Assembly: GCF_011493005.1 (NCBI RefSeq)
Contig: NZ_CP049156.1
Span: 1,054,001 to 1,118,000 of the forward strand
Origin: Caballeronia sp. SBC1
GTDB lineage: Bacteria; Pseudomonadota; Gammaproteobacteria; Burkholderiales; Burkholderiaceae
Length of the DNA: 64,000 nucleotides
Direction of reading: 5' to 3'
Shown: in pieces, positions 38,040 to 47,307 of the stretch
How positions within the stretch are numbered: position 1 is the first letter of the stretch
Layout of the letters: every line of letters starts with the position of its first letter
Program-made: the position numbers and the translations under genes
Notes under the pieces: model-generated
The model's database searches: none
What the model was told of the DNA's origin: nothing
What the model saw: the letters and a program-made list of their open reading frames with translations, nothing else

Positions 38040-39945
38040 GGCCGTAACGGTAACGGCCGGAAGTCAGCACGCCGACGGACCCAGGCTTTTGGCCGATGTT
38101 GGCGGCACGAACGCGCGATTCGCGCTCGAAAGCGCGCCGGGCGTGATTGGCGAAATCCGCGTGTATCCCGGCCGGGACTATCCGGGCATTGCTGAGGCGA
38201 TGCAGCAGTATCTGAAGGACATCAAGGTGAGCCGCGTGAACCATGCGGCCGTCGCAATCGCGAATCCGGTGGACGGCGATCACGTCTCCATGACGAATCA
38301 CGACTGGAGCTTCTCGATCGAGGCCACGCGCCGCGCGCTGGGCTTCGACACGCTTTTGGTCGTCAACGACTTCACCGCTTTGGCGATGGCGTTGCCGGGC
38401 CTGACCGATGCCCAGCGAGTGCAAGTGGGCGGTGGTTCGCGTCGGCAGAACAGTGTGATTGGCTTGCTTGGGCCGGGTACGGGCCTGGGCGTGTCCGGCC
38501 TGATTCCCGCCGATGACCGCTGGATCGCGCTTGGCAGCGAAGGCGGCCATGCGAGCTTCGCGCCGTCGAATGAACGTGAAGACCTGGTAATGCGTTTTGC
38601 GCGCAAGAAATGGCCGCATGTGTCGTTCGAGCGCGTGGCGGCGGGACCGGGTTTGCTGCTGATTTATCAGGCGCTTGCCGAACGCGATGGCGTTAGCGTG
38701 GCGGACGATCTCGAGTCGGCCAGCATTACGCAGCGCGCGCATGATGGCGAGGCGATTGCGCTTGAAGCCGTGAACTGTTTCTGCGGCATTCTCGGCACGT
38801 TTGCCGGCAACATTGCGGTGACGTTGGGCGCGCTGGGCGGGATATTTATCGGCGGCGGGGTGGTGCTGAAGTTGGGCGAGTTGTTCACGAAGTCGCCGTT
38901 TCGCGAGCGGTTCGAAGCGAAGGGGCGGTTTCAACAGTATTTGTCGAGCGTGCCCACGTTCATCATCACGGCGGAATATCCGGCGTTTCTGGGGGTATCG
39001 GCCATTCTGTCGGAGCAGTTGTCGAACCGCGCGAATGGAGGGTCGTCCGCGGTGTTCGAGCGGATCCGCCAGATGCGCGATGCGTTGACGCCTGCCGAGC
39101 GGCGTGTGGCTGATCTTGCGTTGAACCATCCGCGTTCGATCATCAATGATCCGATCATCGATATTGCGCGCAAGGCCGACGTGAGCCAGCCTACCGTGAT
39201 TCGCTTCTGCCGGTCGCTGGGTTGCCAGGGCTTGTCTGATTTCAAGCTGAAGCTGGCGACGGGCCTGACCGGTACGATTCCGGTGAGCCACAGCCAGGTG
39301 CATCTGGGCGACACTGCCACGGATTTTGGCGCGAAGGTGCTGGACAACACGGTGTCCGCAATCTTGCAACTGCGTGAGCATTTGAACTTCGATCATGTGG
39401 AACGCGCGATCGATATCCTCAACGGTGCGCGACGGATCGAGTTCTACGGGTTGGGCAATTCGAACATCGTGGCGCAGGACGCGCACTACAAGTTCTTCCG
39501 TTTCGGCATCCCGACCATTGCGTATGGCGACCTGTACATGCAGGCGGCGTCGGCGGCGTTGTTGGGCAAGGGCGATGTGATTGTGGCGGTATCGAAGTCG
39601 GGGCGTGCGCCGGAGTTGTTGCGCGTGCTTGAGATTGCGATGCAGCAGGGCGCGACGGTGGTTGCCATCACGTCTAGCAACACGCCGTTGGCCAAGCGCG
39701 CGACGGTGGCGTTGGAGACGGATCACATTGAGATTCGTGAATCACAGATGTCGATGATTTCGCGCATTTTGCATCTTGTGATGATCGACATTCTGGCGGT
39801 TGGTGTGGCGATCCGTCGTGCGGTGCCGAACGCGGGCGCTGACGTGAGTGAAGCGATGACGAAGGTGAGGGAAGCGGGTGATGACGAGACGGGTGCGGTT
39901 CTTGACTGGCTGAGCCACGGCGCGGCGGGCATAGCACGCGATTGA
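38017..39945 (+). CDS. glk: Bifunctional glucokinase / RpiR (HexR-like) transcriptional regulator fusion
   Basis: A 642-residue fusion. Residues about 20-340 are a bacterial glucokinase ([41 protein letters not shown]), which phosphorylates glucose. Residues about 345-420 form an RpiR-type helix-turn-helix ([20 protein letters not shown]), and 460-600 a SIS sugar-phosphate domain ([28 protein letters not shown]). The SIS domain would sense a sugar phosphate, KDPG by analogy with HexR. This fusion is seen across Burkholderia sensu lato. The ATG at 38017 follows GGGAG and overlaps pgl. Confidence 0.93.
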   Translation: MSTGVQSKAVTVTAGSQHADGPRLLADVGGTNARFALESAPGVIGEIRVYPGRDYPGIAEAMQQYLKDIKVSRVNHAAVAIANPVDGDHVSMTNHDWSFSIEATRRALGFDTLLVVNDFTALAMALPGLTDAQRVQVGGGSRRQNSVIGLLGPGTGLGVSGLIPADDRWIALGSEGGHASFAPSNEREDLVMRFARKKWPHVSFERVAAGPGLLLIYQALAERDGVSVADDLESASITQRAHDGEAIALEAVNCFCGILGTFAGNIAVTLGALGGIFIGGGVVLKLGELFTKSPFRERFEAKGRFQQYLSSVPTFIITAEYPAFLGVSAILSEQLSNRANGGSSAVFERIRQMRDALTPAERRVADLALNHPRSIINDPIIDIARKADVSQPTVIRFCRSLGCQGLSDFKLKLATGLTGTIPVSHSQVHLGDTATDFGAKVLDNTVSAILQLREHLNFDHVERAIDILNGARRIEFYGLGNSNIVAQDAHYKFFRFGIPTIAYGDLYMQAASAALLGKGDVIVAVSKSGRAPELLRVLEIAMQQGATVVAITSSNTPLAKRATVALETDHIEIRESQMSMISRILHLVMIDILAVGVAIRRAVPNAGADVSEAMTKVREAGDDETGAVLDWLSHGAAGIARD

Positions 39946-39986
39946 AGGTGCTTGCGATGTGACGCGCCAGATTGACCGCTGCAGTT

Positions 39987-40025
39987 AAAAGCCGCCGATG
40001 CGAGGTTCGCATCGGCGGCTTTTTT
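39987..40025 (+). terminator. Intrinsic terminator of the zwf-pgl-glk operon
   Basis: A 17-bp stem AAAAGCCGCCGATGCGA / TCGCATCGGCGGCTTTT with a three-base loop and a T tract, about 40 bases after the stop. Confidence 0.9.
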
Positions 40026-40641
40026 GCGTTGTGGGGGATCGCGGCGCCACGCGCGATGTGCCAGGTGCGATACGCCATGAGGGAAGCTGAGCGCCGTGCG
40101 GATCTGGGTGCAAACTAGCTTGCCCGAGAGCACTGGTGGCGAAGCGTGTTCGTGTCAGGATTCGCGAGAAGGAGGGGTTCAAACATCTGTGGCTCTGGCG
40201 AGCACCGTGCTTTTGGGGCACCTATGAATAGAAACTGCACGCTGTGGACACTTAGGGTAGGGTGGTTTGAAAGCGTTTTCTTTGCTTCGTTTCTTTGTCG
40301 CTTTGGACAAAGAAATGACGTGCCGCCACGCACAGTGGCTAATAGTGATAAAGAAATTAGCTAACCTAAATAGACCACCAACCTTGAAAGCAGCAACCCG
40401 GCATAGACTCAGACCGCTGGCCCAAGAACCTGGCGACTGGGCACTAAACTCCCCGACCGCTAAGCCCGATCGTTAGCGCCCAGGCAATTGCCTCAATACC
40501 CGCCAGTCGAAACCTGCCCAAAGGAGACCTGACGCCCGCCGAGCACGGCCACTAAAAACCTAAAATAATCGGCGTACCTAAGGAATAAACCGACGGCAGA
40601 AGCACCAAACAAAACCCGTCCACCGGTGCCAACGAACAAAT
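40026..40641. other. Gene-free, AT-richer intergenic stretch
   Basis: About 620 bases between two terminators of convergent units. The right part has visibly lower GC than the surrounding genes and many short A-rich runs. The frames present are not supported, and the 60-codon minus frame starts inside the porin terminator. It contains the repeat-like segment at 40255-40470. Confidence 0.5.
40255..40470. repeat. Probable intergenic repetitive element of Burkholderiaceae
   Basis: The segment with TTTCTTTGTC-GCTTTG-GACAAAGAAA (inverted repeat 40290-40299 / 40306-40315), followed by GTGCCGCCACGCACAGTGGC and then A-rich text, resembles a dispersed intergenic element I remember from Burkholderia and related genomes. 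Only one copy is seen here, so the assignment rests on recall. Confidence 0.4.
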
Positions 40642-40677
40642 AAAAAACGGTGCGATGCCCTTTCGGACACCGCACCG
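40642..40677 (-). terminator. Intrinsic terminator of the porin gene
   Basis: On the minus strand, CGGTGCGGTGTCC-GAAA-GGGCATCGCACCG forms a 13-bp stem with a GAAA loop, followed by six T, about 77 bases after the porin stop. Confidence 0.88.
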
Positions 40678-40753
40678 ATACGCGCCTCTCGCAGCAGCGT
40701 GAAAACCTTATGACTCTCTCTCTGTCGTACTTGCTCCGGCTGATTCGTTCGGC

Positions 40754-41899
40754 TTAGAACGAGTGCTGGATGCCTGCGTACACGCCCGTCTGGCTGTGAC
40801 CCGGCAGTGGGTTGTCGGTCGAAACCGTGTTACCCGCAGCGTTCGCGTTCAAACCAAAGTTAGCGTTCTTGCTGTTACGTGCCGATGCGACCTGGATGTC
40901 CAGCAACGTACGCTTCGACAGGTTGTACGAACCGCCGACCGTGTAGATGTTGCCGTTGCCGCCACCATTGTTCGCATTGACGTGATACACCGCTGCGATC
41001 AACGCTGCAGCCGGTGTAGCTTGCCACGTCACACCGCCCCATTCCTGGTCCGTCGTCGTCGGCGTGCCGATCGGTACATTGGTTTCACCCGACGTACGCG
41101 AGGCTTGGTACACGGCCTGAAGCTTGAACTGACCGAGGAACACGTTGACGCCGGCGAAGTATTCGCGGCCGTAGCTGAACGGACCGTTCGGCGAACCCGG
41201 TTGCGGGTCGCCCAGACCACCGTTCACGTTGTTGCGGATTTCGTCGTACAAGCCGCGCACCTGGAACAGCGAGTTCGTGTAGGTGACCTGCAGGCCGCCT
41301 TCACGACCCAGCCCCGGGTTTGCCGCGCTGCCGCCGCTACCGTTGAAGCCTGTCGTGTTCGAGAAAGCGTACTGGCCGTACACGTCAAAGCCAGCAATCT
41401 TCGGCGACTGATACGACACGTTGTTGCTTGATTGCGGCCAGTTGCGGCCACGTACCAGCGACGCCGACGACCAGTTCGACTGACCGAACGGATCAAAGTC
41501 CCACACGCCGTTCGAGATGAACAGTTCACGACCCAGCAAGAGGGTACCGAACTGGTCGTTGGCGATACCGACTGTCGCCCAACGATTGAAGATGCCGTTG
41601 TTGCCCGGGCCTTGACCTGTCATGGTGTTGAAGCTGCCTTCCAACTGGAATACGGCCTTGTTGCCGCCACCCAGATCTTCGACACCCTTCATGCCCCACA
41701 GGCTCGTACCCCAGTCGCCGCTTTCCGCACGGAAGCGATTTGCGCTGCCGGTAGACACGCCAGCAGCGTTATTACTTGTAGGATTGCCTGACGTATATTC
41801 GAGACCGGCATCAAGCCGGCCGTAGAGCGTCACGCTACTTTGAGCGTGTGCTGCAACGCCGACCGTCAGCAGCGAAGCCGCGAGCAAAGCTTTCTTCAT
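40754..41899 (-). CDS. General porin (Gram-negative porin, OmpC-like)
   Basis: A 381-residue outer-membrane trimeric porin of the beta-proteobacterial type. The signal peptide is MKKALLAASLLTVGVAAHAQ, followed by SSVTLYGRLDAGLEY. The protein ends GIQHSF, with the C-terminal phenylalanine needed for outer-membrane insertion. Motifs SLWGMKGVEDLGGGNKAVFQLE and GTLLLGRELF (loop 3 region) are typical. Of two adjacent ATGs (41902, 41899), the second is better spaced from GGAGGAG. It is monocistronic with a long leader. Confidence 0.93.
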   Translation of the reverse strand: MKKALLAASLLTVGVAAHAQSSVTLYGRLDAGLEYTSGNPTSNNAAGVSTGSANRFRAESGDWGTSLWGMKGVEDLGGGNKAVFQLEGSFNTMTGQGPGNNGIFNRWATVGIANDQFGTLLLGRELFISNGVWDFDPFGQSNWSSASLVRGRNWPQSSNNVSYQSPKIAGFDVYGQYAFSNTTGFNGSGGSAANPGLGREGGLQVTYTNSLFQVRGLYDEIRNNVNGGLGDPQPGSPNGPFSYGREYFAGVNVFLGQFKLQAVYQASRTSGETNVPIGTPTTTDQEWGGVTWQATPAAALIAAVYHVNANNGGGNGNIYTVGGSYNLSKRTLLDIQVASARNSKNANFGLNANAAGNTVSTDNPLPGHSQTGVYAGIQHSF

Positions 41900-42137
41900 C
41901 ATCTCCTCCAACCCTGTCAAAAAATAGAAGCCCAAGTGCGGCGGTAGTGGTTCGGCGCCAGCGCACCGAACCGGAAACTATTTAGAGGGGTGACACGCAA
42001 AGGGGTGGTCTCCTTGACATCCGGCGGCCCGTTGACTGAGCTCCAATGTCACAACCAACCCTTGGGATTGGTGTCTCCTCAGTTCTTTTTGAAGTAAAAC
42101 TACTTTTAATGAACTTCGTTTCCGTACTTTGATTACT
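41900..42137 (-). other. Long 5' leader of the porin gene
   Basis: About 230 bases between the predicted start point and the porin ATG, AT-richer at the distal end. Such leaders are often targets of sRNAs, but nothing specific was identified. Confidence 0.35.
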
Positions 42138-42166
42138 AATTTAGCAAAATACCTTTGTGCCGCCAA
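42138..42166 (-). promoter_or_regulatory. Sigma-70-type promoter of the porin gene
   Basis: On the minus strand, TTGGCG (42161-42166), a 17-base spacer and TAAATT (42138-42143), in an AT-rich stretch. Four of six matches at each hexamer. Confidence 0.5.
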
Positions 42167-42383
42167 GAAAATTGTTATCAACCCATTTTCTGTCTCGAAA
42201 ATGCAATGATTGATGTGTTGCGGGTTTGCACGAAGCGTGTAAAAAACAGTGAAAACCCTTTTGGGATAAGGGCTCTGGCGATTTTTACCCTTAACGCTAT
42301 GGATTGACTCTATTGACGGACGATGCGCGTGGGGTTAATGCACCAAGGGCTTAAAAACGTTTGCTTGTTTAGATATAGAAACT

Positions 42384-42409
42384 AAAAAAGCGCCCTTCAG
42401 GGCGCTTTT
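42384..42409 (-). terminator. Intrinsic terminator of the hisQMP operon
   Basis: On the minus strand, AAAAGCGCCC-TGAA-GGGCGCTTTTTT follows the hisP stop by about 29 bases. Confidence 0.88.
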
Positions 42410-42437
42410 GGCTGCGGAACATGGCCGATCTGTAGTT

Positions 42438-43217
42438 TTACTTCAGGCTGCCCGACAGAAATTGCCGAAGTCGTTCGCTGCGAGCATTGCCGAAAACGTC
42501 GTCGGGATGTCCTTCTTCTTCTATCCGGCCCTGATGCAGGAAAACCACGTGATTCGACACATTGCGGGCGAATGCCATTTCGTGCGTTACCACGATCATC
42601 GTGCGGCCTTCTTCGGCAAGCGTCTGCATCACCTTCAGCACCTCACCGACCAATTCGGGGTCGAGCGCCGAGGTGGGTTCATCGAAGAGCATGACGTCCG
42701 GGTGCATGGCCAGCGCCCGCGCGATAGCCACGCGCTGCTGCTGGCCGCCCGACAGATGCGACGGATACTGCTGTTCCAGCCGCGGCGCGAGTCCCACTTT
42801 CTCGAGATAGGTGCGCGCACGGTCCAGCGCTTCCCGTTTCGATAACCCCAGCACTTTCAGCGGCGCCTCCATTACGTTTTCCAGCACGCTCAGGTGCGAC
42901 CAGAGGTTGAAGTGCTGGAACACCATGGAAAGACGCGTGCGCATGCGCTGCAATTGTTTGGGTTCGACCGCCTTCAGCGCGCCGTACTTATCCCTGAGCG
43001 TGCGGATTTCCTCGCCATCGACAAAAATCCGGCCCTGATTCGGCTGCTCCAGGAAGTTGATGCAGCGGAGCATCGTGCTCTTGCCGGACCCGGACGAGCC
43101 GATCACGCTGATCACATCGCCGGCTTTCGCCTTTAGCGAGACGCCCTTGAGGACTTCGTTGTCGCCGTACTGTTTATGCAGGTTATCGACGAAAAGCTTG
43201 GTTGCCGCTGTGTTCAT
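42438..43217 (-). CDS. hisP: Histidine/basic amino acid ABC transporter ATP-binding protein
   Basis: A 259-residue ATPase of the polar amino acid family, with Walker [10 protein letters not shown], signature [15 protein letters not shown] and Walker [21 protein letters not shown]. The insertion [23 protein letters not shown] is the HisP-type insert that separates it from GlnQ/ArtP proteins. It energises the HisQ/HisM permeases upstream. No periplasmic binding-protein gene lies beside the operon. Confidence 0.92.
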   Translation of the reverse strand: MNTAATKLFVDNLHKQYGDNEVLKGVSLKAKAGDVISVIGSSGSGKSTMLRCINFLEQPNQGRIFVDGEEIRTLRDKYGALKAVEPKQLQRMRTRLSMVFQHFNLWSHLSVLENVMEAPLKVLGLSKREALDRARTYLEKVGLAPRLEQQYPSHLSGGQQQRVAIARALAMHPDVMLFDEPTSALDPELVGEVLKVMQTLAEEGRTMIVVTHEMAFARNVSNHVVFLHQGRIEEEGHPDDVFGNARSERLRQFLSGSLK

Positions 43218-43237
43218 GAGGTGCCGTTCCTTGAGGC

Positions 43238-43951
43238 TTATTTACCTTGGGGCCGCAAGTAGGCGAGCCAGCGGTACTCGGCACGGCGAAACAACCACAC
43301 GAGCGCGAACGAGATGCAGAGATAGAGCAGGGCGGCAATGCCGAACGCCTGGAACGACTGATAGGTAGCGGAATTCACGTCGCGGGCAATCTTGAGAATG
43401 TCCGGCACCGTGGCGGTGAACGCGACGGTGGTCGCATGCAGCATCAGGATCACTTCGTTGCTGTAGTAGGGGAGCGCCCGGCGCAGTGCCGACGGCAGGA
43501 TCACGCGCCGGTAGAGCGTAAACGACGACATCCCGTACGCGCGCGCCGCTTCAATCTCACCGTAAGGCGTCGCCCGGATCGCGCCGGCGAAGATTTCCGT
43601 GGTGTACGCGCAGGTATTCAGCGTGAACGCGAGCAGCGTGCAATGCATGCCGTCGCGGAAAAACTCGTTCAGCAGCACGTGGTCGCGGACCACTTGCAGG
43701 CTGTAGAGGCCCGTGTAGCAGAGCAACAGTTGCACGTAGAGCGGCGTGCCGCGAAAGATATACGTATAGACCCAGACGCCGCGCGACAGGAACTTGTTCT
43801 TCGATACCCGGGCGACCGACAACGGGATCGACAGGCAGAAGCCGAGCCCGATCGATACAACCAGCAGCCACATGGTGATGGCGAGGCCGGTGATGCGATA
43901 ACCGTCGGTGAACAAATAGTTGCGCCAGTATTCCTGGATGATTTCGAGCAT
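43238..43951 (-). CDS. hisM: Histidine-type ABC transporter permease HisM
   Basis: A 237-residue inner-membrane permease with [19 protein letters not shown] at the N-terminus and the polar-amino-acid EAA loop [20 protein letters not shown]. It forms a heterodimeric channel with HisQ. It lies 20 bases upstream of hisP. Confidence 0.9.
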   Translation of the reverse strand: MLEIIQEYWRNYLFTDGYRITGLAITMWLLVVSIGLGFCLSIPLSVARVSKNKFLSRGVWVYTYIFRGTPLYVQLLLCYTGLYSLQVVRDHVLLNEFFRDGMHCTLLAFTLNTCAYTTEIFAGAIRATPYGEIEAARAYGMSSFTLYRRVILPSALRRALPYYSNEVILMLHATTVAFTATVPDILKIARDVNSATYQSFQAFGIAALLYLCISFALVWLFRRAEYRWLAYLRPQGK

Positions 43952-44067
43952 GGATTCCGCCGCGTGGGGTTACCGGGGTTGCTGTGATTTTCTTCAAGCG
44001 AGGGCGCTTGGCGCAGATGCGCCGCGTGCCGGCTGCGATTGCCTTCGGCTTCTCATGTTTCTCATGG

Positions 44068-44757
44068 CTACAGGTCGGCCTTGCGTACGCCCGACGAGTA
44101 GCGCCGTTCAAGCCACATCAACACAAGATTCGATATCGTGGTGATCACGAGATAAACCGCGCCCGCGAGCAGCGTGAAAAAGAAGAACCGCAACGTGCCC
44201 TTGCCGGCATCTTGCGCGGCCTTGACCACGTCCGCCAAACCGATGATCGATACCAGCGCTGTTGCTTTCACCATCACCTGCCAGTTGTTGCCAATGCCCG
44301 GCAGCGCGAAACGCATCATCTGCGGGAACATGATTCGCGAGAAGGTTTGCCACGGTGTCATGCCGTAAGCCGCGCCCGCTTCAAGCTGGCCGCGCGGCAC
44401 CGAGAGGAATGCGCCGCGGAAAGTCTCGGTGAAATACGCGCCATAGATGAACCCAAGCACGATGACGCCAGCCACGAACGGATCGATATCAATCTGTTCC
44501 CAGCCCAGGAAGTCGGTGAGGTGATTCAGCCAGATCTGGATGCTGTAGAAGAGGAGCAGCATCAGCACGAGATCGGGAACGCCACGCACGAGCGTGGTGT
44601 AGATCGTGCCGACGCCCGACGAAACGCGGTTTCTTGACAGTTTCGCCGCCGCGCCGAGGAGGCCGATCACGAATGCGAACACGAGCGACAAGACCGCCAG
44701 CTTGACGGTTTGCCATGTGCCCGAGAGGATAAGCGGCCCGTAGCCTTGCAGAAACAT
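44068..44757 (-). CDS. hisQ: Histidine-type ABC transporter permease HisQ
   Basis: A 229-residue permease (LILSGTWQTVKLAVLSL; EAA loop QLEAGAAYGMTPWQTFSRIMFP). It is first gene of the leftward hisQMP operon, 116 bases before hisM. The expected HisJ/ArgT-like binding protein is not in the flanking DNA. Confidence 0.9.
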   Translation of the reverse strand: MFLQGYGPLILSGTWQTVKLAVLSLVFAFVIGLLGAAAKLSRNRVSSGVGTIYTTLVRGVPDLVLMLLLFYSIQIWLNHLTDFLGWEQIDIDPFVAGVIVLGFIYGAYFTETFRGAFLSVPRGQLEAGAAYGMTPWQTFSRIMFPQMMRFALPGIGNNWQVMVKATALVSIIGLADVVKAAQDAGKGTLRFFFFTLLAGAVYLVITTISNLVLMWLERRYSSGVRKADL

Positions 44758-45387
44758 GGTGAGTCCTTGATGACGTGCGCGTGTGTCGTGGCCTTCGCTG
44801 TTTTCGGTGTGGCCAGATTAGCCGCGCTTTTTTTGCCTGAATTTGCCTGAATTTGCGCAATCGCTCGTAACCGCTTTCTGGCGGCGTGCTTCGGGTGTTC
44901 GGTGAACCTGGGCCTCCCGCCTTGCGTGTTCCTGGTTTATCGCCACCCGCCGTCAGAAGCCGCGCTGCCGGTGTACTTTTATCTGCTACTCCGCTACTCA
45001 ATAAACCGCTGGTCGGGCCCGTCCACCGCCTTTCCTGTCGTACCCTGGCGCACTGCTGCCAACCGACCGTCTTCGGCGGTGCTTATTCTAGGTGTCCAAA
45101 ATTGGTGCGTTTTGTCGACAAACGCCTTTCACCCGAAAAATCGCCCCCGACTGAAGTCCGCGGACGAACTATGCGGCTTTCCCCGAGCGGCTTTCCAGCG
45201 AAGCGTCAATATCACCCGCGCCGTTGACCCTTGAAAAGGCCGGTATTCTACCCGAAGCCGACCGGTGCGCCCGGGGACCGGTCGAGGCTTTCCGTTGCCC
45301 TGATGCTTCGGCCAAATCTCCCGGTACACCCCGTGCATTGGCGCGATTGCATGCATTTTCAGGACGGTGTGGTGCCCGCGCGGGCGA
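44758..45387. other. Divergent intergenic region between hisQ and the pirin gene
   Basis: About 630 bases. Two overlapping + frames (44886-45234) have no ribosome site and no family resemblance. A short direct repeat TTTGCCTGAA occurs twice at 44829-44848. No binding-protein gene for the His transporter and no clear hisQ promoter was recognised. Confidence 0.45.
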
Positions 45388-45416
45388 TTGTTTAGCGTGG
45401 TGCGTGCCCTTACATT
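45388..45416 (+). promoter_or_regulatory. Candidate promoter of the pirin gene
   Basis: TTGTTT (45388-45393), a 17-base spacer and TACATT (45411-45416), about 32 bases before the ATG. The -35 match is weak, the -10 fair. Confidence 0.4.
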
Positions 45417-45447
45417 CTCTCCATCGCAATATCACCGGGAGTTCGAT

Positions 45448-46146
45448 ATGTTCGAAATTCGACGCGCCAATGAACGCGGCCACGCTAACCACGGCTGGCT
45501 CGATTCGTATCACAGCTTTTCTTTCGCCGGCTATGACGACCCGAGGCACGTGCATTTCGGTGCACTGCGGGTGATCAACGAGGATCGCGTTGCGGGCGGG
45601 CAGGGTTTCGGGACGCACGGCCATCGCGACATGGAAATCATCAGTTACGTGCTGGAAGGCGCACTGTCGCACAAGGACAGCATGGGCAACGGCTCGACCA
45701 TCCGTCCCGGCGATGTCCAGCGCATGAGCGCCGGCACGGGCGTGCGGCACAGCGAGTTCAATGGCTCGGCCACTGAAACCGCGCATTTCCTGCAGATCTG
45801 GATCATTCCGGACGCAGCGGGCAATGCGCCGGGCTACGAGGAAAAGCGTTTCGACGACGCTGAAAAGCGTGGTCGGCTGCGGGTGATCGCGTCGCCGCAG
45901 GGACGGGACGGCGCGGTGAAGCTGGGTGCCGATGCAGAGGTCTACGCGGGTCTTTTCGATGGCGATGAACGCGCGGAATTCGACGTGCCGGCGGGGCGCC
46001 GCGTGTATGTTCATGTGGCGCGGGGCACGATTTCGGTAAACGGTGAAGCACTGCTGGCCGGCGATGCCGCGAAGCTGGAAGGGGTGTCGAAGGTCACGCT
46101 GGATGAAGGCGCCAGAGCTGAAGTGATCCTGTTCGACCTGGCGTAA
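45448..46146 (+). CDS. Pirin family protein (bicupin, YhhW-like)
   Basis: A 232-residue bicupin. The metal site of the first cupin is HVHFGALRVINEDRVAGGQGFGTHGHRDMEI, cut here to its key parts: GTHGHRDMEI with paired histidines and the later MSAGTGVRHSEFN. The second cupin is degenerate. Some pirins are quercetin dioxygenases and others modulate regulators, so the function is open. The ATG at 45448 follows CGGGAG. Confidence 0.9.
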   Translation: MFEIRRANERGHANHGWLDSYHSFSFAGYDDPRHVHFGALRVINEDRVAGGQGFGTHGHRDMEIISYVLEGALSHKDSMGNGSTIRPGDVQRMSAGTGVRHSEFNGSATETAHFLQIWIIPDAAGNAPGYEEKRFDDAEKRGRLRVIASPQGRDGAVKLGADAEVYAGLFDGDERAEFDVPAGRRVYVHVARGTISVNGEALLAGDAAKLEGVSKVTLDEGARAEVILFDLA

Positions 46147-46211
46147 ATTGGCGTGCATTGGCGTTGAGCCGTTGCAGACTGGTTTTTTCCGGCTTTGAAC
46201 TGAAGAACGTC

Positions 46212-46244
46212 AAAAGGCCGCGGAAGCATTTTCCGCGGCCTTTT
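46212..46244 (+). terminator. Intrinsic terminator of the pirin gene
   Basis: Stem AAAAGGCCGCGGAA / TTCCGCGGCCTTTT with a short loop. Confidence 0.88.
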
Positions 46245-46392
46245 GTGTTCTCTAGTGCGCTTCGGATTTCCCGGGGAGCCGGGATGACATCGCGTCGCGT
46301 GTCTGCTGGATTGCCACGAAACCGTCCGTATCGAACGCCGTTTCAGCCCCCAAACACAATGTGGCATTGACAGTGTTGCATTGAGTCGACGC
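46245..46392. other. Gap between convergent terminators
   Basis: About 150 bases without an ORF. GCATTGA occurs twice as a short direct repeat. Confidence 0.3.
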
Positions 46393-46479
46393 AAAAAAAG
46401 CCGCTCCAATGTTGATTGGAACGGCTTGGCCTTAGCCGCGCGACTGAACCGGCGGGCCTCGCCGATTCAGTCGCGCGGC
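46393..46479 (-). terminator. Double hairpin terminator of the Spy-like gene
   Basis: On the minus strand a first hairpin with a perfect 14-bp stem (GCCGCGCGACTGAA / TTCAGTCGCGCGGC, 46435-46479) is followed by a second (GCCGTTCCAAT / ATTGGAGCGGC with one mismatch, 46400-46425) and seven T. The second hairpin is a diverged member of the GCCGTTCCAA family. Confidence 0.8.
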
Positions 46480-46514
46480 CCGGATGCCCACCTCAAACAG
46501 TGCTCATACGACGC

Positions 46515-47087
46515 TCAAGGATTAGCGGCGGATGCTCCAGCCGGCGCACCCTGCATGCCGCGATGCTGACCCCAGCGCTCATGCATCTTTTCCCGGCGCG
46601 CTTCCATTCTTGCAAAGCGCTGCTTGAGTGCCGTGCTGACCGTGGTCTTCTGCTGGTCGTTCAGCGTGTTATAGAAGTTCAGCCACGCGGCGCTCGTCTG
46701 GTCGCGCAACTGGGCATTTTGCTGCTCGATCTTCTGATGCGCCGCGTACATGGCGTTCAGGTCGAGAATGGGCTGCTGCTTCATTGACTCCATTTGTGCA
46801 TGCATCTGCTTGTGGCTTGCACGCATGGCCTCATGATTCTGCTTCATGGTGCCAAGCGCGGCCTGCCAAGCTTTTTCCTGGTCTGCGTTGAGATTCAGTT
46901 GGCTGTGCAACTTGTCCATCTCTTTCTTCATCCGCATTTCCCCATGATGCCCGCCCGGGGCGCCCATCATGCCCGGGCCCCCTGGCGGCGGCGTATCGGG
47001 CGCGGCGGCGCTGGCGGCGTTGACCCCGCCGATCGACAGGGCGAGCGCAGCGGCGGTGATGGCGAGGAATCGGGACTGCTTCAACAT
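46515..47087 (-). CDS. Spy/CpxP family periplasmic protein (LTxxQ motif)
   Basis: A 190-residue exported helical protein: signal peptide ending ASAA, a Gly/Pro/Met-rich segment (PPPGGPGMMGAPGG), then helices containing two LTxxQ-like motifs (LNLNADQEKAW and LNDQQKTTV), as in Spy, CpxP and CnrX relatives. Spy-type proteins are periplasmic chaperones, and CpxP also inhibits the CpxA sensor. The gene is divergent from a CpxRA-like two-component system with two CpxR-type boxes in the shared promoter region, the same arrangement as cpxP-cpxRA in E. coli. Confidence 0.87.
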   Translation of the reverse strand: MLKQSRFLAITAAALALSIGGVNAASAAAPDTPPPGGPGMMGAPGGHHGEMRMKKEMDKLHSQLNLNADQEKAWQAALGTMKQNHEAMRASHKQMHAQMESMKQQPILDLNAMYAAHQKIEQQNAQLRDQTSAAWLNFYNTLNDQQKTTVSTALKQRFARMEARREKMHERWGQHRGMQGAPAGASAANP

Positions 47088-47208
47088 GGTCTACTCCTTT
47101 TTTGATTTCCAAAGCCGATCTGGCGGCGCCGTTTTGATGGTCGCGCCTTCGGTAAGTCACAGCGTAGACAGTCGCCGCAAACCGCGTGTTACGAGCAGGG
47201 GCCTCGTT

Positions 47209-47252
47209 ATTACGCCGGTTTACTTTCGCCTTTCGCGGTAACACCCAGTAAA
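47209..47252. promoter_or_regulatory. Two CpxR-type boxes (GTAAA-N5-GTAAA) between the Spy-like gene and the two-component system
   Basis: On the plus strand GTAAC-ACCCA-GTAAA (47238-47252), and on the minus strand GTAAA-CCGGC-GTAAT (47209-47223). Both fit the CpxR tandem-repeat consensus at nine of ten positions and lie about three helical turns apart in opposite orientation, one facing each divergent gene. Confidence 0.65.
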
Positions 47253-47307
47253 CGTTTCTGGTGTGTTTGCAACGTGGAGGCCACGCGCAGGCGTTAAACT
47301 GCGTCGC

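Noticed and set aside
40493..40675. 60-codon minus-strand frame with a hydrophobic product
   Set aside because: It begins inside the stem of the porin terminator and has no ribosome site; it is most likely a chance frame over a repeat-like intergenic sequence.
44886..45234. Two overlapping + strand frames of about 110 codons
   Set aside because: No ribosome site, no recognisable domain, and the two frames compete with each other in GC-rich DNA.
45169..46158. Minus-strand frame of 329 codons, first considered as a missing binding protein for hisQMP
   Set aside because: It is antisense to the pirin gene, has no signal peptide or binding-protein motifs, and reads as His/Arg-rich shadow sequence.
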